From NCBI RefSeq assembly GCF_949987515.2, contig NC_082687.1:19700148-19764147 (forward strand): 64,000 bases of DNA, given 5' to 3'. The stretch is from Delphinus delphis (Eukaryota; Chordata; Mammalia; Artiodactyla; Delphinidae). Below are positions 1 through 10,923 of the stretch, piece after piece; the first letter of the stretch is position 1, and the number at the start of each line of letters is the position of its first letter. Made by a program: the position numbers and the translations under genes. The notes beneath the pieces were generated by a model. It did not search any database. It was not told the DNA's origin and was given only the letters and a program-made list of their open reading frames with translations.

Positions 1-319
1 CAGCAAGCTACAGTGCTGGACATCCTATGCCAAACAACTAGCAAGACAGGAACACAACCCCACCCATTAGCAGAGAGGCTACCCAAAATCATAATAAGTC
101 TACAGACACCCCAAAACACACCACCACATGTGGACCTGCCCACCAGAAAGACAAGATCCAGCCTCATCCACCAGAACACAGGCACTAGTCCCCTCCACCA
201 GGAAGCTTGCACAACCCACTGAACCAACCTTAGCCACTGGGGACAGACACCAAAAACAACGGGAACTACGAAGCTGCAGCCTGCAAAAAGGAGACCCCAA
301 ACACAGTAAGATAAGCAAA

Positions 320-1212
320 ATGAGAAGACAGAAAAACACACAGCAGATGAAGGAGCAAGATAAAAACCCACCAGACCTAACAAATGAAGAGGAAATAGGC
401 AGTCTACCTGAAAAAGAATTCAGAATAATGATAGTAGAGATGATCCTAAATCTTGGAAATAGAATGGAAAAATGCAAGAATCAGTTAACAAGGACCTAGA
501 AGAACTAAAGATGAAACAAACAATGATGAACAACACAATAAATGAAATGAAAAATACTCTAGATCGGATCAATAGCAGAATAACTGAGGCAGAAGAACGG
601 ATAAGTGACCTGGAAGATAAAATAGTGGAAATAACTACTGCAGAGCAGAATAAAGAAAAAAGAATGAAAAGAACTGAGGACAGTCTCAGAGACCTCTGGG
701 ACAACATTAAACGCACCAACATTCGAATTATAGGGGTCCCAGAAGAAGAAGAGAAAAAGAAAGGGACTGAGAAAATATTTGAAGAGATTATAGTTGAAAA
801 CTTCCCTAATATGGGAAAGGAAAGAGTTAATCAAGTCCAGGAAGCACGGAGAGTCCCATACAGGATAAATATAAAGAGAAATATGCCAAGACACATATTA
901 ATCAAACTGTCAAAAATTAAATACAAAGAAAACATATTAAAAGCAGCAAGGGAAAAACAACAAATAACACACAAGGGAATCCCCATAAGGTTAACAGCTG
1001 ATCTTTCAGCAGAAACTCTGCAAGCCAGAAGGGAGTAGCAGGACATATTGAAAGTGTTGAAGGAGAAAAACCTGCAACCAAGATTACTCTACCCAGCAAG
1101 GATCTCATTCAGATTTGATGGAGAAATTAAAACCTTTACAGACAAGCAAAAGCTGAGAGAGTTCAGCACCACCAAACCAGCTCTACAACAACTGCTAAAG
1201 GAACTTCTCTAG
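320..1212 (+). pseudogene. L1 ORF1 remnant, copy A
   Basis: Decayed ORF1 of L1, the trimeric RNA-binding chaperone that packages L1 RNA. The start is the ATG at 320 (MRRQKN...), chosen because the same start is seen in the 41445 copy. A coiled-coil region (NKDLEELKMKQTMMNN) is followed by the RRM-type core (IRIIGVPEEEE) and the C-terminal domain (IRLTADLSAETLQ). Two lesions are visible: a one-base loss near 470-480 shifts the frame, and the codon at 1036-1038 is TAG. The normal terminator is TAG at 1210-1212. Expected length is about 298 codons. Not functional. Confidence 0.93.
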
Positions 1213-1270
1213 GCAAGAAACACAAGAGAAGGAAAAGACCTACAATAACGAACCCAAAACAATTAAGAAA

Positions 1271-4200
1271 ATGGGAATGGGAACACACATATCGATAATT
1301 ACCTTAAATGTAAATGGACTAAATGCTCCCACCAAAAGACACAGATTGGCTGAATGGATACAAAAACAAGACCCATATATTTGCTGTCTACAAGAGACCC
1401 ACTTCAGACCTAGAGACACATACAGACTGAAAGTAAGGGGATGGAAAAAGGTATTTCATGCAAATGGAAATCAAAAGAAAGCTGGAGTAGCAATTCTCAT
1501 ATCAGACAAAATAGACTTTAAAACAAAGACTATTAGAAGAGACAAAGAAGGACACTACATAATGATCAAGGGATCGATCCAAGAAGAAGATATAACAATT
1601 ATAAATATTTATGCACCCAACATAGGAGCACCTCAATACATAAGGCAAATACTGACAGCCATAAAAGGGGAAATCGACAGTAACACATTCATAGTAGGGG
1701 ACTTTAACACCCCACTTTCACCAATGGACAGATCATCCAAAATGAAAATAAATAAGGAAACACAAGCTTTAAATGATACATTAAATGAGATGGACGTAAT
1801 TGATATTTATACGACATTCCATCCAAAAACAACAGAATACACATTTTTCTCAAGTGCTCATGGAACATTCTCCAGGATAGATCATATCTTGGGTCACAAA
1901 TCAAGCCTTGGTAAATTTAAGAAAATTGAAATTGTATCAAGTATCTTTTCAGACCACAACGCTATGAGACTAGATATCAATTAAAGGAAAAGATCTGTAA
2001 AAAATACAAACACATGGAGGCTAAACAATACACTACTTAATAACGAAGTGATCACTTAAGAAATCAAAGAGGAAATCATAAAATACCTAGAAACAAATGA
2101 CAATGGAGACACAACGACTCAAAATCAGTGGGATGCAGCAAAAGCAGTTCTAAGAGGGAAGTTTATAGCAATACAATCCTACCTTAAGAAACAGGAAACA
2201 TCTCGAATAAACAACCTAACCTTGCACCTAAAGCAATTAGAGAAGGAAGAACAAAAAAACCCCAAAGTTAGCAGAAGGAAAGAAATCATAAATATCAGAT
2301 CAGAAATAAATGAAAAAGAAATGAAGGAAACGATAGCAAAGATCAATAAAACTAAAAGCTGGTTCTTTGAAAAGATAAACAAAATTGATAAACCATTAGC
2401 CAGACTCATCAAGAAAAAAAAGGGAGAAGACTCAAATCAATAGAATTAGAAATGAAAAAGGAGAAGTAACAACTGACACTGCAGAAATACAAAAGATCAT
2501 GAGAGATTACTACAAGCAACTCTATGCCAATAAAATGGACAACCTGGAAGAAATAGACAAATTCTTAGAAAGGCACAACCTGCCAAGACTGAATCAGGAG
2601 GAAATAGAAAATATGAACAGACCAATCACAAGCACTGAAATTGAAACTGTGATTAAAAATCTTCCAACAAGCAAAAGGCCAGGACCAGATGGCTTCACAG
2701 GCGAATTCTATCAAACATTTAGAGAAGAGCTATAACCTATCCTTCTCAAACTCTTCCAAAATATAGCAGAGGGAGGAACACTCCCAAACTCATTCTACGA
2801 GGCCACCATCACCCTGATAACCAAAACCAGACAAGGATGTCACAAAGAAAGAAAACTACAGGCCAATATCATTGATGAACATAGATGCAAAAATCCTCAA
2901 CAAAATACTAGCAAACAGAATCCAACAGCACATTAAACGGATCATACACCATGATCAAGTGGGGTTTATTCCAGGAATGCAAGGATTCTTCAATATACGC
3001 AAATCAATCAACGTGATACACCATATTAACAAATTGAAGGAGAAAAACCATATGATCATCTCAGTAGATGCAGAGAAAGCTTTTGACAAAATTCAACACC
3101 CATTTATGATAAAAACCCTGCAGAAAGTAGGCATAGAGGGAACTTTCCTCAACATAATAAAGGCCATATATGACAAACCCACAGCCAACATCGTCCTCAA
3201 TGGTGAAAAACTGAAAGCATTTCCACTAAGATCAGGAACAAGACAAGGTTGCCCACTCTCACCACTCTTATTCAACATAGTTTTGGAAGTTTTAGCCACA
3301 GCAATCAGAAAAGAAAAGGAAATAAAAGGAATCCAAATCGGAAAAGAAGAAGTAAAGCTGTCACTCTTTGCAGATGACATGATACTATACATAGAGAATC
3401 CTAAAGATGCTACCAGAAAAATACTAGAGCTAATCAATGAATTTGGTAAAGTAGCAGGATACAAAATTAATGCACAGAAATCTCTGGCATTCCTATACAC
3501 TAAGGATGAAAAATCTGAAAGTGAAATTAATAAAACACTCCCATTTACCATTGCAACAAAAAGAATAAAATATCTAGGAATAAACCTACCTAAGGAGACA
3601 AAAGACCTGTATGCAGAAAATTATAAGACACTGATGAAAGAAATTAAAGATGATACAAATAGATGGAGAGATATACCATGTTCTTGGATTGGAAGAATCA
3701 ACACTGTGAAAATGACTCTACTACCCAAAGCAATCTACAGATTCAATGCAATCCCTATCAAACTACCACTGGCATTTTTCACAGAACTAGAACAAAAAAT
3801 TTCACAATTTGTATGGAAACACAAAAGACCCCGAATAGCCAAAGCAATCTTGAGAACGAAAAACGGAGCTGGAGGAATCAGGCTTCCTGACTTCAGACTA
3901 TACTACAAAGCTACAGTAATCAAGACAGTATGGTACTGGCACAAAAACAGAAATATAGATCAATGGAGCAGGATAGAAAGCCCAGAGATAAACCCACGCA
4001 CATATGGTCACCTTATCTTTGACAAAGGAGGCAGGAATGTACAGTGGAGAAAGGACAGCTTCTTCAATAAGTGGTGCTGGGAAAACTGGACAGGTACATG
4101 TAAAAGTATGAGATTAGATCACTCCCTAACACCATACACAAAAATAAGCTCAAAATGGATTAAAGACCTAAATGTAAGGCCAGAAACTATCAAACTCTTA

Positions 4201-5091
4201 GAGGAAAACATAGGCAGGACACTCTATGACATAAATCACAGCAAGGTCCTTTTTGACCCATCTCCTAGAGAAATGGAAATAAAAACAAAAGTAAACAAAT
4301 GGGACCTAATGAAACTTCAAAGCTTTTGCGCAGCCAAGGAAACCATAAAGAAGACCAAAAGACAACCCTCAGAATGGGAGAAAATATTTGCAAATGAAGC
4401 AACTGACAAAGGATTAATCTCCAAAATTTATAAGCAGCTCATGCAGCTTAATAACAAAAAAACAAACAACCCAATCCAAAAATGGGCAGAAGACCTAAAT
4501 AGACATTTCTCCAAAGAAGATACACAGATTGCCAACAAACACATGAAAGAATGCTCAACATCACTAATCATTAGAGAAATGCAAATCAAAACCACAATGA
4601 GATGATATCTCACACCAGTCAGAATGGCCATCATCAAAAAATCTAGAAACAATAAATGCTGGAGAGAGTGTGGAGAAAAGGGAACCCTCTTACACTGTTG
4701 GTGGGGATGTAAATTGATACAGCCACTATGGAGAACAGTATGGAGGTTCCTTAAAAAACTACAAATAGAACTACCATATGACCCAGCAATCCCACTACTG
4801 GGCATATACCCTGAGAAAACCATAATTCAAAAAGAGTCGTGTACCGAAATGTTCATTGCAGCTGTATTTGCAATAGCCCAGAGATGGAAACAACCTAAGT
4901 GTCCATCAACAGATGAATGGATAAAGAAGATGTGGCACATATATACAATGGAATATTACTCAGGCATAAAAAGAAACGAAATTGAGCTATTTGTAATGAG
5001 GTGGATAGACCTAGAGTCTGTCATACAGAGTGAAGTAAGTCAGAAGGAGAGAGACAAATACCGTATGCTAACACATATATATGGAATTTAA
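1271..5091 (+). pseudogene. L1 ORF2 remnant (endonuclease / reverse transcriptase), copy A
   Basis: Decayed ORF2. The N-terminal AP-like endonuclease is readable in one frame (1271-1984), with LNVNGLN, LQETHF, YAPN, VGDFNT, IDHILG and FSDHN; these contain the catalytic Asn, Glu, Asp and His positions of the family. The reverse transcriptase part (2872-4605) has the catalytic FADDM motif at 3367-3381, and the C-terminal Cys-rich segment (CWRECG...HCWWGC) lies after 4624. Lesions: stops TAA 1982-1984, TAA 2057-2059, TAA 2733-2735 and TGA 4603-4605, plus single-base frameshifts near 2411-2422 (A run) and 2819. The normal stop TAA is at 5089-5091. Dead copy. Confidence 0.95.
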
Positions 5092-5469
5092 GAAAAAAAA
5101 ATGTCATGAAAAACCTAGGGGTGAAACAGGAATAAAGACACAGACTTACTAGAGAATGGACTTTAGGCTATGGGGAGGGGGAAGGGTAAACGGTGACAAA
5201 GCGAGAGAGAGGCATGGACTATATACACTACCAAACGTAAGGTAGATAGCTAGTGGGAAGCAGCTGCGTAGCACAGGGAGATTAGCTTGGTGCTTTGTGA
5301 CCGCCTGGAGGGGTGGGATAGGGAGGGTGGGAGGGAGGGAGACGCAAGCGGGAAGAGATATGGGAACATATGTATATATATAACTGATTCATTTTGTTGT
5401 GAAGCTGAAACAAACGTACCATTGTAAAGCAATTATACTCCAATAAAGATGTTAAAATGAAAAAAAAAA
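5092..5469 (+). other. L1 3' UTR and poly(A), copy A
   Basis: Non-coding 3' end of copy A. It holds a polypurine, G-rich tract; 5321-5335 reads GGGAGGGTGGGAGGG, a four-run motif able to form a G-quadruplex. AATAAA lies at 5442-5447 and the A tail ends at 5469. Shorter, separately inserted versions of this same 3' UTR occur at 7.8, 8.7, 27.9 and 29.2 kb. Confidence 0.9.
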
Positions 5470-5569
5470 TTCAGAATACATGTTTGTTTAAGGTGTACAA
5501 GGAAAGTTCAGCAAGACAGAACACATACTGGACTATCGAAAATTTTCAATAAATTTAAAAAGATTGAAA

Positions 5570-6310
5570 TCTTCAGAGTATGTTCTCTGAAAGATTTCAG
5601 TCTTTTGAAATCTTTTATCTCTTACCACAACAGAAATAAATTAGAATTTAATTAAGAAATTAGAAAAAAACTCTCAAAATAGTTAAGAATTAAATACAGC
5701 ATTTCAAAATAACCCCCATATGGGGTCAAATAAGAAATCACAAGGAAATATTTCAACCTGAATGATAATGAAAACACAACATTACAAAATTGTGGAATAC
5801 AACCAAAACAGTACTTACAGGGAAATATATAGCTATAAATGTGAAAATAGAAAAGATGAAAAATTTTAGATCAATGATCTAAGCTTCCACCTTAGGAAAC
5901 TAGAAAATGAAAAGCAACTCTCCAAAAAGAGCTGAGAGGAAAAAATAATAATAAGATCAAAAATCAATGAAACAAAAAAAAAATCAATGAAACAGAGAAA
6001 TAATAGAGAAAATTAACAAAACCAAAACTTAGTTATTTAAAAATGTAAATGAAATTGATAAGCCCATGGCAAAAATGATCATGCAAAAAAGAGAAAGCAG
6101 GAGTTACGTATATCAGGAGTTAGGCTATCACAACAGATCCTACAGACATTAAAAAGATTCTAAGGAGGTATAATTAAGTTTTTGCCAATACATTAAACAA
6201 CTCAGACAAAAAGAGCAAATTAATTAAAAATAAAACTTACCAAACCTGACTCCAAAGGGGAAAGAAAAGAAAAACCCTACACTTCCGTGAGTAAATCTCT
6301 TTGTAGTCTG
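5570..6310 (+). mobile_element. Ancient L1 ORF2 fragment (L1M-like)
   Basis: Diverged L1 ORF2 sequence. It can be lined up with copy A around 2085-2440: the acaatggagacaca, gcagttctaagagg, and gataaaccattagcc segments all have degenerate counterparts here (near 5770, 5810 and 6057). No frame stays open. Edges are approximate. It may belong to the same ancient element as 6975-7755, with the middle of ORF2 missing. Confidence 0.6.
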
Positions 6311-6766
6311 ACTTTTAGAACTTTGTTAATGTTTTACATATTCAACAAACTAGGATGGGACTGAGAAGGGGACAAGATGGGATATAAGCAGAAGAAAACG
6401 AACCTAGCAGTATTACAAATAAATAACATATCCACACTAAAGGGGGATAGAAAAAAAGATAAATTCAGAAAACAGCATATTCTAAGACTAAAATTAAAAG
6501 AAAAAAAACAGTACATAAAGATTGTATTCTATACTCCAGTTAGTAGGTCTTATTTCTCTACAGGGGTATAGTCAAGCAATTTCAAAACTACTTTATGTAT
6601 ATTCTAGCATTGAGTAAACAAATAAATTCACTGTTGATAATGAGAGCCAGGTTTCCTATTGTCAGAGAAAGGAGTTACAACCAAGGAAAGAAGGAAGCCC
6701 AGAATGAATCTTGTAGTATTGGATTGGAATTGGAGGTAAAAGCATAACAACTCGTGGTTGTTAATA
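6311..6766. other. Unassigned AT-rich sequence
   Basis: No recognised repeat or gene. A-rich on the plus strand, with no long open frame worth calling. Confidence 0.5.
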
Positions 6767-6846
6767 TTGGGTTGGCCAAAACGTTTGTTCAGGTCTTTCC
6801 ATAAGATCATATGGAAAAACCTGAATGAATGTTTTGGCCAACCCAA
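6767..6846. mobile_element. 80-bp mariner-type palindromic MITE
   Basis: An 80-bp near-perfect inverted repeat flanked by TA on both sides (6765-6766 and 6847-6848), the TA target of Tc1/mariner elements. It begins ttgggttggccaaaa and ends ttttggccaacccaa; the centre is around cataagatcatatgg. Size and architecture match MADE1-like non-autonomous mariner derivatives, and the terminal sequence matches mariner ends known from other mammals. No transposase coding capacity. Confidence 0.85.
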
Positions 6847-6974
6847 TATATATGTTACACATAAATATAGAAATGTAGTTGTATATATACTTCCTTAGCT
6901 CTGTCTGCTGAGAGCACCTAGAAACAATGACAGCCCAGCAACAGTGAGCACATCTAGTACCTAGATCTTAGTTC

Positions 6975-7755
6975 ACAAAAAGAAAAATAGCTAATAAGCA
7001 TGTGAAAACATGCTCAACATCATTAATCATCAGGAAAAAGTAAATTGAATTACACTGAGGTACCAATACACAACAAATATAGCTACAATTTTTTAATATT
7101 GTCAAAGTTAAGCAATTAGAATGTGGAAGAACTGGACATGCACTGCATGCATTGCTGATGGGAGTATAAAGTGTTGTGACGACTTTAGAAATACTAAATA
7201 TGCACTTACTATTGATAGATAACCTAGCTATTCAAGAGAAAGAAAAGATGGAAAATATGTTCATTCAAAAACATGTTCATGAAAGTTCATAGCAGTTTCA
7301 TTCATAATAGCCAAAGTGGAAACAATCCAAATGTCCAATAGGAGATTAGGTAATTATATTGTGATATATTCACACAATGGAATACTACTCAGCAGTAAAA
7401 AGGGATACCTACTATCACACACACAACCAGAATGCATCTCACAGATATTATGCTGAGTGAAAGATACCAGACACAGAAGAATACCTGCTGTAAGATCCCA
7501 TTTATCTGGACTTCTAGATAAAACAAATCTATAGAGATAGAAATCAGCTCAGGGGCCATCAGGGGTAATGGTGGGTGAGAATTGAGGTAAGGGGGCACAA
7601 GGGAGTTTTCTGTGGAGATGAAATGTTCTCTGTGCTAATGGGGGTGATGGGTATATGCTGTATAGATTTGTCAAGAGTCATCAACCTATACACTTAAAAA
7701 TGTGTGACTTGTATGTAAGTAGTTCTGAATAAGGTTAATTTTTAAAAATACTTAA
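6975..7755 (+). mobile_element. Ancient L1 3' end (L1M-like)
   Basis: Diverged C-terminal ORF2 and 3' UTR of an old L1. Recognisable pieces include acatgctcaacatcattaat (the counterpart of 4550-4571 in copy A), the agcagtttcattcataatag block near 7290, and aatggaatactactcagcag near 7377, followed by a distinct old-type 3' UTR ending in an A-rich stretch. Non-coding now. Confidence 0.75.
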
Positions 7756-7790
7756 ATAGCTCAGGCTAAAAGAATATCAAAGCAGAGTAG

Positions 7791-8070
7791 AAGTAGCATG
7801 AACATATATATACTACTAAATGTAAAATGGATGGCTAGTGGGAAGCTGCTGTATAGCACAGGGAGATCAGTTCGATGCTTTGCGACGACCTAGAGAGGTG
7901 GGATAGGGAGGGTGGGAGGGAGGCTCAAGAGGGAGGGGATATGGGGATATATGTATGCATATGGCTGATTCACTTTGTTGTACAACAGAAACTAACACAG
8001 TATTGTGAAGCAATTATACTCCAATAAAGATCCGTTTTTTAAAAAAAATAATTCATCAACAACAACAAAA
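7791..8070 (+). mobile_element. 5'-truncated L1 3' end
   Basis: Only the last part of the young L1 3' UTR (same type as copies A and C), with the G-rich tract at 7906-7920 and an AATAAA before a mixed A-rich tail. It is bounded by a 12-bp TSD, aaagcagagtag, at 7779-7790 and 8071-8082. Typical of incomplete reverse transcription. Confidence 0.9.
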
Positions 8071-8082
8071 AAAGCAGAGTAG

Positions 8083-8552
8083 GAAGCTGTTATTAAATGT
8101 CAAATATATCTAAAATCATAATAATGTGGGACAAGTGTCAGAAGGAGAAAAGACAAAAATTTAAAAAGACATAGTTTCACACTTAGTGGCTGGAGGTTAG
8201 TATTTTTTAAATCACGTTGTGAAAATACATAGTCACTTCAAGGACAAAAGTAGTCAAACAATAAGAAGAAGCAACCTTAAGATAAATATTGAGCAAAACT
8301 CAGTAGAATGTGCTTTTTTTTGTCTTGTAGATAAGCTCACCATTGTGCACCATCCCAATGGTAAGTGTTTGGTGTTTATGGAAGGATTTAGGACTAAAAC
8401 AAAGCTCACAGTAAACCAACTTTTATATTAATGTAAACCTAATGTGATTAAGCTGGTCACTGTAAAAACTCACAGAGATTTTATATTTGTAAGCAAAACC
8501 ACTTGACATCCAAAATAAATGTGAGATGATTCTAGCATAGCAATGCTAGAGG
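8083..8552. other. Single-copy sequence with a candidate short exon
   Basis: No repeat recognised. It contains the exon-like interval at 8331-8360, described separately. Confidence 0.4.
8331..8360 (+). other. Candidate 30-nt exon (hypothesis)
   Basis: A strong acceptor (tgcttttttttgtcttgtag) ends at 8330 and a strong donor (aatg|gtaagtg) starts at 8361, enclosing 30 nt. With two leading bases belonging to the previous codon, the interval is open (KLTIVHHPN). No neighbouring exon or homologous protein is recognised, and pseudo-exons of this quality do arise by chance in T-rich DNA. Confidence 0.2.
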
Positions 8553-8686
8553 CGTTGTGATATAGTAAAAGAAGCACCTGCTTTGAACTCTGACCTGGCT
8601 CTTCACAACTTACTAGCTGTGGCCTTTGGCTTAAACTCTTTAAGCCCCAGTTCCCTCATTTGTAAAATGCAGATAAGAATTCTATC
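8553..8686 (+). mobile_element. MIR SINE, left part
   Basis: Ancient tRNA-derived MIR: gaactctgacctggctct, cttactagctgtggcctt, and ccctcatttgtaaaatg match the MIR core in order. It is interrupted at its 3' side by the L1 3' end at 8687-8867; a short continuation may lie after 8880. Confidence 0.75.
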
Positions 8687-8867
8687 AGCTCAGTGATTTG
8701 TGTCCACCTAGAGGAGTGGTATAGGGAGGGAGGGAGGGAGGGAGGGAGACGCAAGAGGGAGGGGATATGGGGATATATGTACATGTATAGCTGATTCACT
8801 TATTATACAGCAGAAACTAACACACCACTGTAAAGCAATTATACTCCAATAAAGATGTTAAAAAAAA
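8687..8867 (+). mobile_element. 5'-truncated L1 3' end inserted in MIR
   Basis: The last 180 bp of the young L1 3' UTR, including a G-rich tract with repeated ggga units (8724-8747), an AATAAA and an A tail. A 12-bp TSD aagaattctatc (8675-8686 and 8868-8879) fixes the junctions and shows it landed inside the MIR. Confidence 0.93.
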
Positions 8868-10424
8868 AAGAATTCTATCGTGGAGATTACTATAAAAACA
8901 GATGATGATTTGTGCAAATGGAGCTAACTGCTTGATAAGTGGGAGATATTGATAGGACAAATGAAATTGGAATGGCACGCAAGAGCTGGAGGGGTTCCCT
9001 TCAGTGTGATGGGGGAGGATGGGTGCAGAAGGTAGGGAGGGTAGAGGGGAGCTGCAGGCCAGCTGGGGGCTGTCCCATGAGCTCCAAGCACTGCCTGCAG
9101 CCTTGAAGCACAGGGCTGACTGCAGGAATGGAGAGGCACGTGGCTGGGATGGAAAGTGAGAAACCTGTGAGAAAAGCAGGAAGTAGCATGGGCCAAGGTG
9201 GAGCAGTAGAAACAAACTTTTATTTAAAAAAAAAAAAAAGTGTGCTTTGCAATTGCCTGATTCTGGTAAATGGGGAAGAGAAAAGGAAGAAAAAGGCATA
9301 ATCAAGTGGAGCTTGTTATTCTAAGATGTTGGATTGTTTCTGAGCTGAAGCAACTCCTTGAGTATCCTATTCTAGTCAATCCCTATGTGTAGGAGAAATT
9401 AATACATACTTGTCAAGGGTGCTATGTAAATATGCCCTTTTGGATCTCTTTAATATTTTTTCTCTTTACCCATATCCTATTCTTTGCATATATATTTTTA
9501 AGTGCTAAATAAAGGAATTATTAAATGTGTGAACAAGTGAAGAGATAGTAACAGAGTTTGTATTTCTAGGTAATGAAAATGCCCACAATGAAAATGTGTC
9601 ATATGACATACCCTCTGGCAATAAGGTGGGTTGTATATTTCTTCATTTTTTATAAAATGCAAAAAAGAATTCTTTGTTGAGAAGGAATATGAAAGCGTTC
9701 TATGCTGACTATGCTTTGAGACATTCCAACAAATGTGAACTAAATAGGTCACATAAGCATTTGCGTGCAAAATCCATGAGCAATAATTTAAAGAAATTAA
9801 CTGTTCTGAAAAAAGCAAAGAAAGAACTCAAAGGAAAAAGGCACCGAGGCCCAAGTGTGGATGAATTCAACAGACCAAATAAATCTTAGAGGAGTTATAA
9901 ACACATCTTCTTTAGCAAAAGGAACATGATGAGCCTATTTGAACCACGATTTATACAATCCTTAAAGTCTAGTGTTAAGAAAAAATGTAATGCCAAAATA
10001 TTGTTATATAAATACGCATTACTTCACATTGTAAAGTTAACCAAAAGTAAATTGCTAACAAGAAGCCAGAAATAACACTAAGGAAAGACAATAGCAATGG
10101 AGAACCAAGACCAGTTCAAGACAACACCACTGATGTCCTGTCCACAAATTTTTCTTCATAAAAAATCATGCTATTCCAACTATCTACGTATGTGATGTAG
10201 GACATTTGCACTGTTACCCAGGGTCATCTGGCAGCTGGATTTCTTGCTAAAATCCAGAATTAGGGCCCATAACAAACCCGTTTTAGTTTACCAAATTTTA
10301 ATAACTCCTTAAGCTCTCTTATGCTTCAAATAAATCATACGTAATTATAAAAGTCATCCACCCTTAAGAACTGCTTGAAGTATTTGCGTTTCTGGATCAT
10401 TCTGTGGCCCACCAATGAGCTATA

Positions 10425-10475
10425 GACCTAATGGGTCTACAGCACATATGGACCTAATGGGTCTACAGCACACAG
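10425..10475. repeat. Two-copy tandem duplication, about 26 bp unit
   Basis: The unit gacctaatgggtctacagca plus a few bases occurs at 10425-10450 and again at 10451-10475 with minor end differences. Each unit has a small palindromic core (agacc...ggtct). Confidence 0.85.
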
Positions 10476-10858
10476 ACTCATGAGACTCATTTGACTGTAG
10501 CAGAATTGTGAGGTACCACCTAGCCCAGGAGTTTATGAAAATATCTTTGTTAAACAAAGATTATTCTACAAGATCTGGAGGACGATCTTGAGCAAGATTT
10601 TGGATAAGAGGAAAAGAATACAAATTCCCAACACTTAGGCTATTCTCCCTCAAAAAGAAAATAAAATTTGAACTGAAGGACTTTGATGTAGTTGAGCTTT
10701 ACAATGACTCTTTCCTTTAAGGATGGAGGACTGTCTTTCCAGTTGCCTCTACAAAGCTGTTTTTCTGTGACTGTGAAAGGCAACTATGACTTTATCATGT
10801 TTCTTTGTTCAGCCTTAAAATGAAGAAATGCTAACTCTATTTTTTTTTTTTTCCTTAG

Positions 10859-10923
10859 CTTCCTGCTCGACTCCAAGTTGAAAAGGAATTTGGTTTCTGT
10901 TGCAGGAAAGATCACTAAACAAG
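10859..10923 (+). other. Candidate 65-nt exon (hypothesis)
   Basis: A long polypyrimidine tract (T run then ccttag, ending at 10858) is followed by 65 nt and a good donor (caag|gtaaaa, from 10924). One frame is open throughout, starting at the second base (FLLDSKLKRNLVSVAG...). An internal alternative acceptor (tttctgttgcag) ends near 10905. No protein family recognised; could be a pseudo-exon. Confidence 0.25.

Larger units (their letters stand above)
1..5469 (+). mobile_element. L1 retrotransposon, copy A (5' end outside window)
   Basis: Non-LTR retrotransposon in plus orientation. The window opens inside its 5' UTR: base 1 corresponds to about base 41126 of the complete copy at 39.67 kb, so the element probably extends further left. 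Order: end of 5' UTR (1-319), ORF1 remnant (320-1212), ORF2 remnant (1271-5091), 3' UTR with a polypurine tract (5092-5441), AATAAA at 5442-5447, and an A-rich tail to 5469. It closely resembles the 39.67 kb copy along its whole length, so the two belong to one subfamily. Both reading frames are broken. The TSD cannot be checked because the 5' junction is not in the window. Confidence 0.97.

Noticed and set aside
8817..9305. 162-codon minus-strand open frame
   Set aside because: Runs through the L1 3' end and a T run; composition is low-complexity and no family is recognised.
9674..9889. 71-codon Lys/Arg-rich open frame
   Set aside because: No recognisable domain, no conserved start context and no splice or promoter support.
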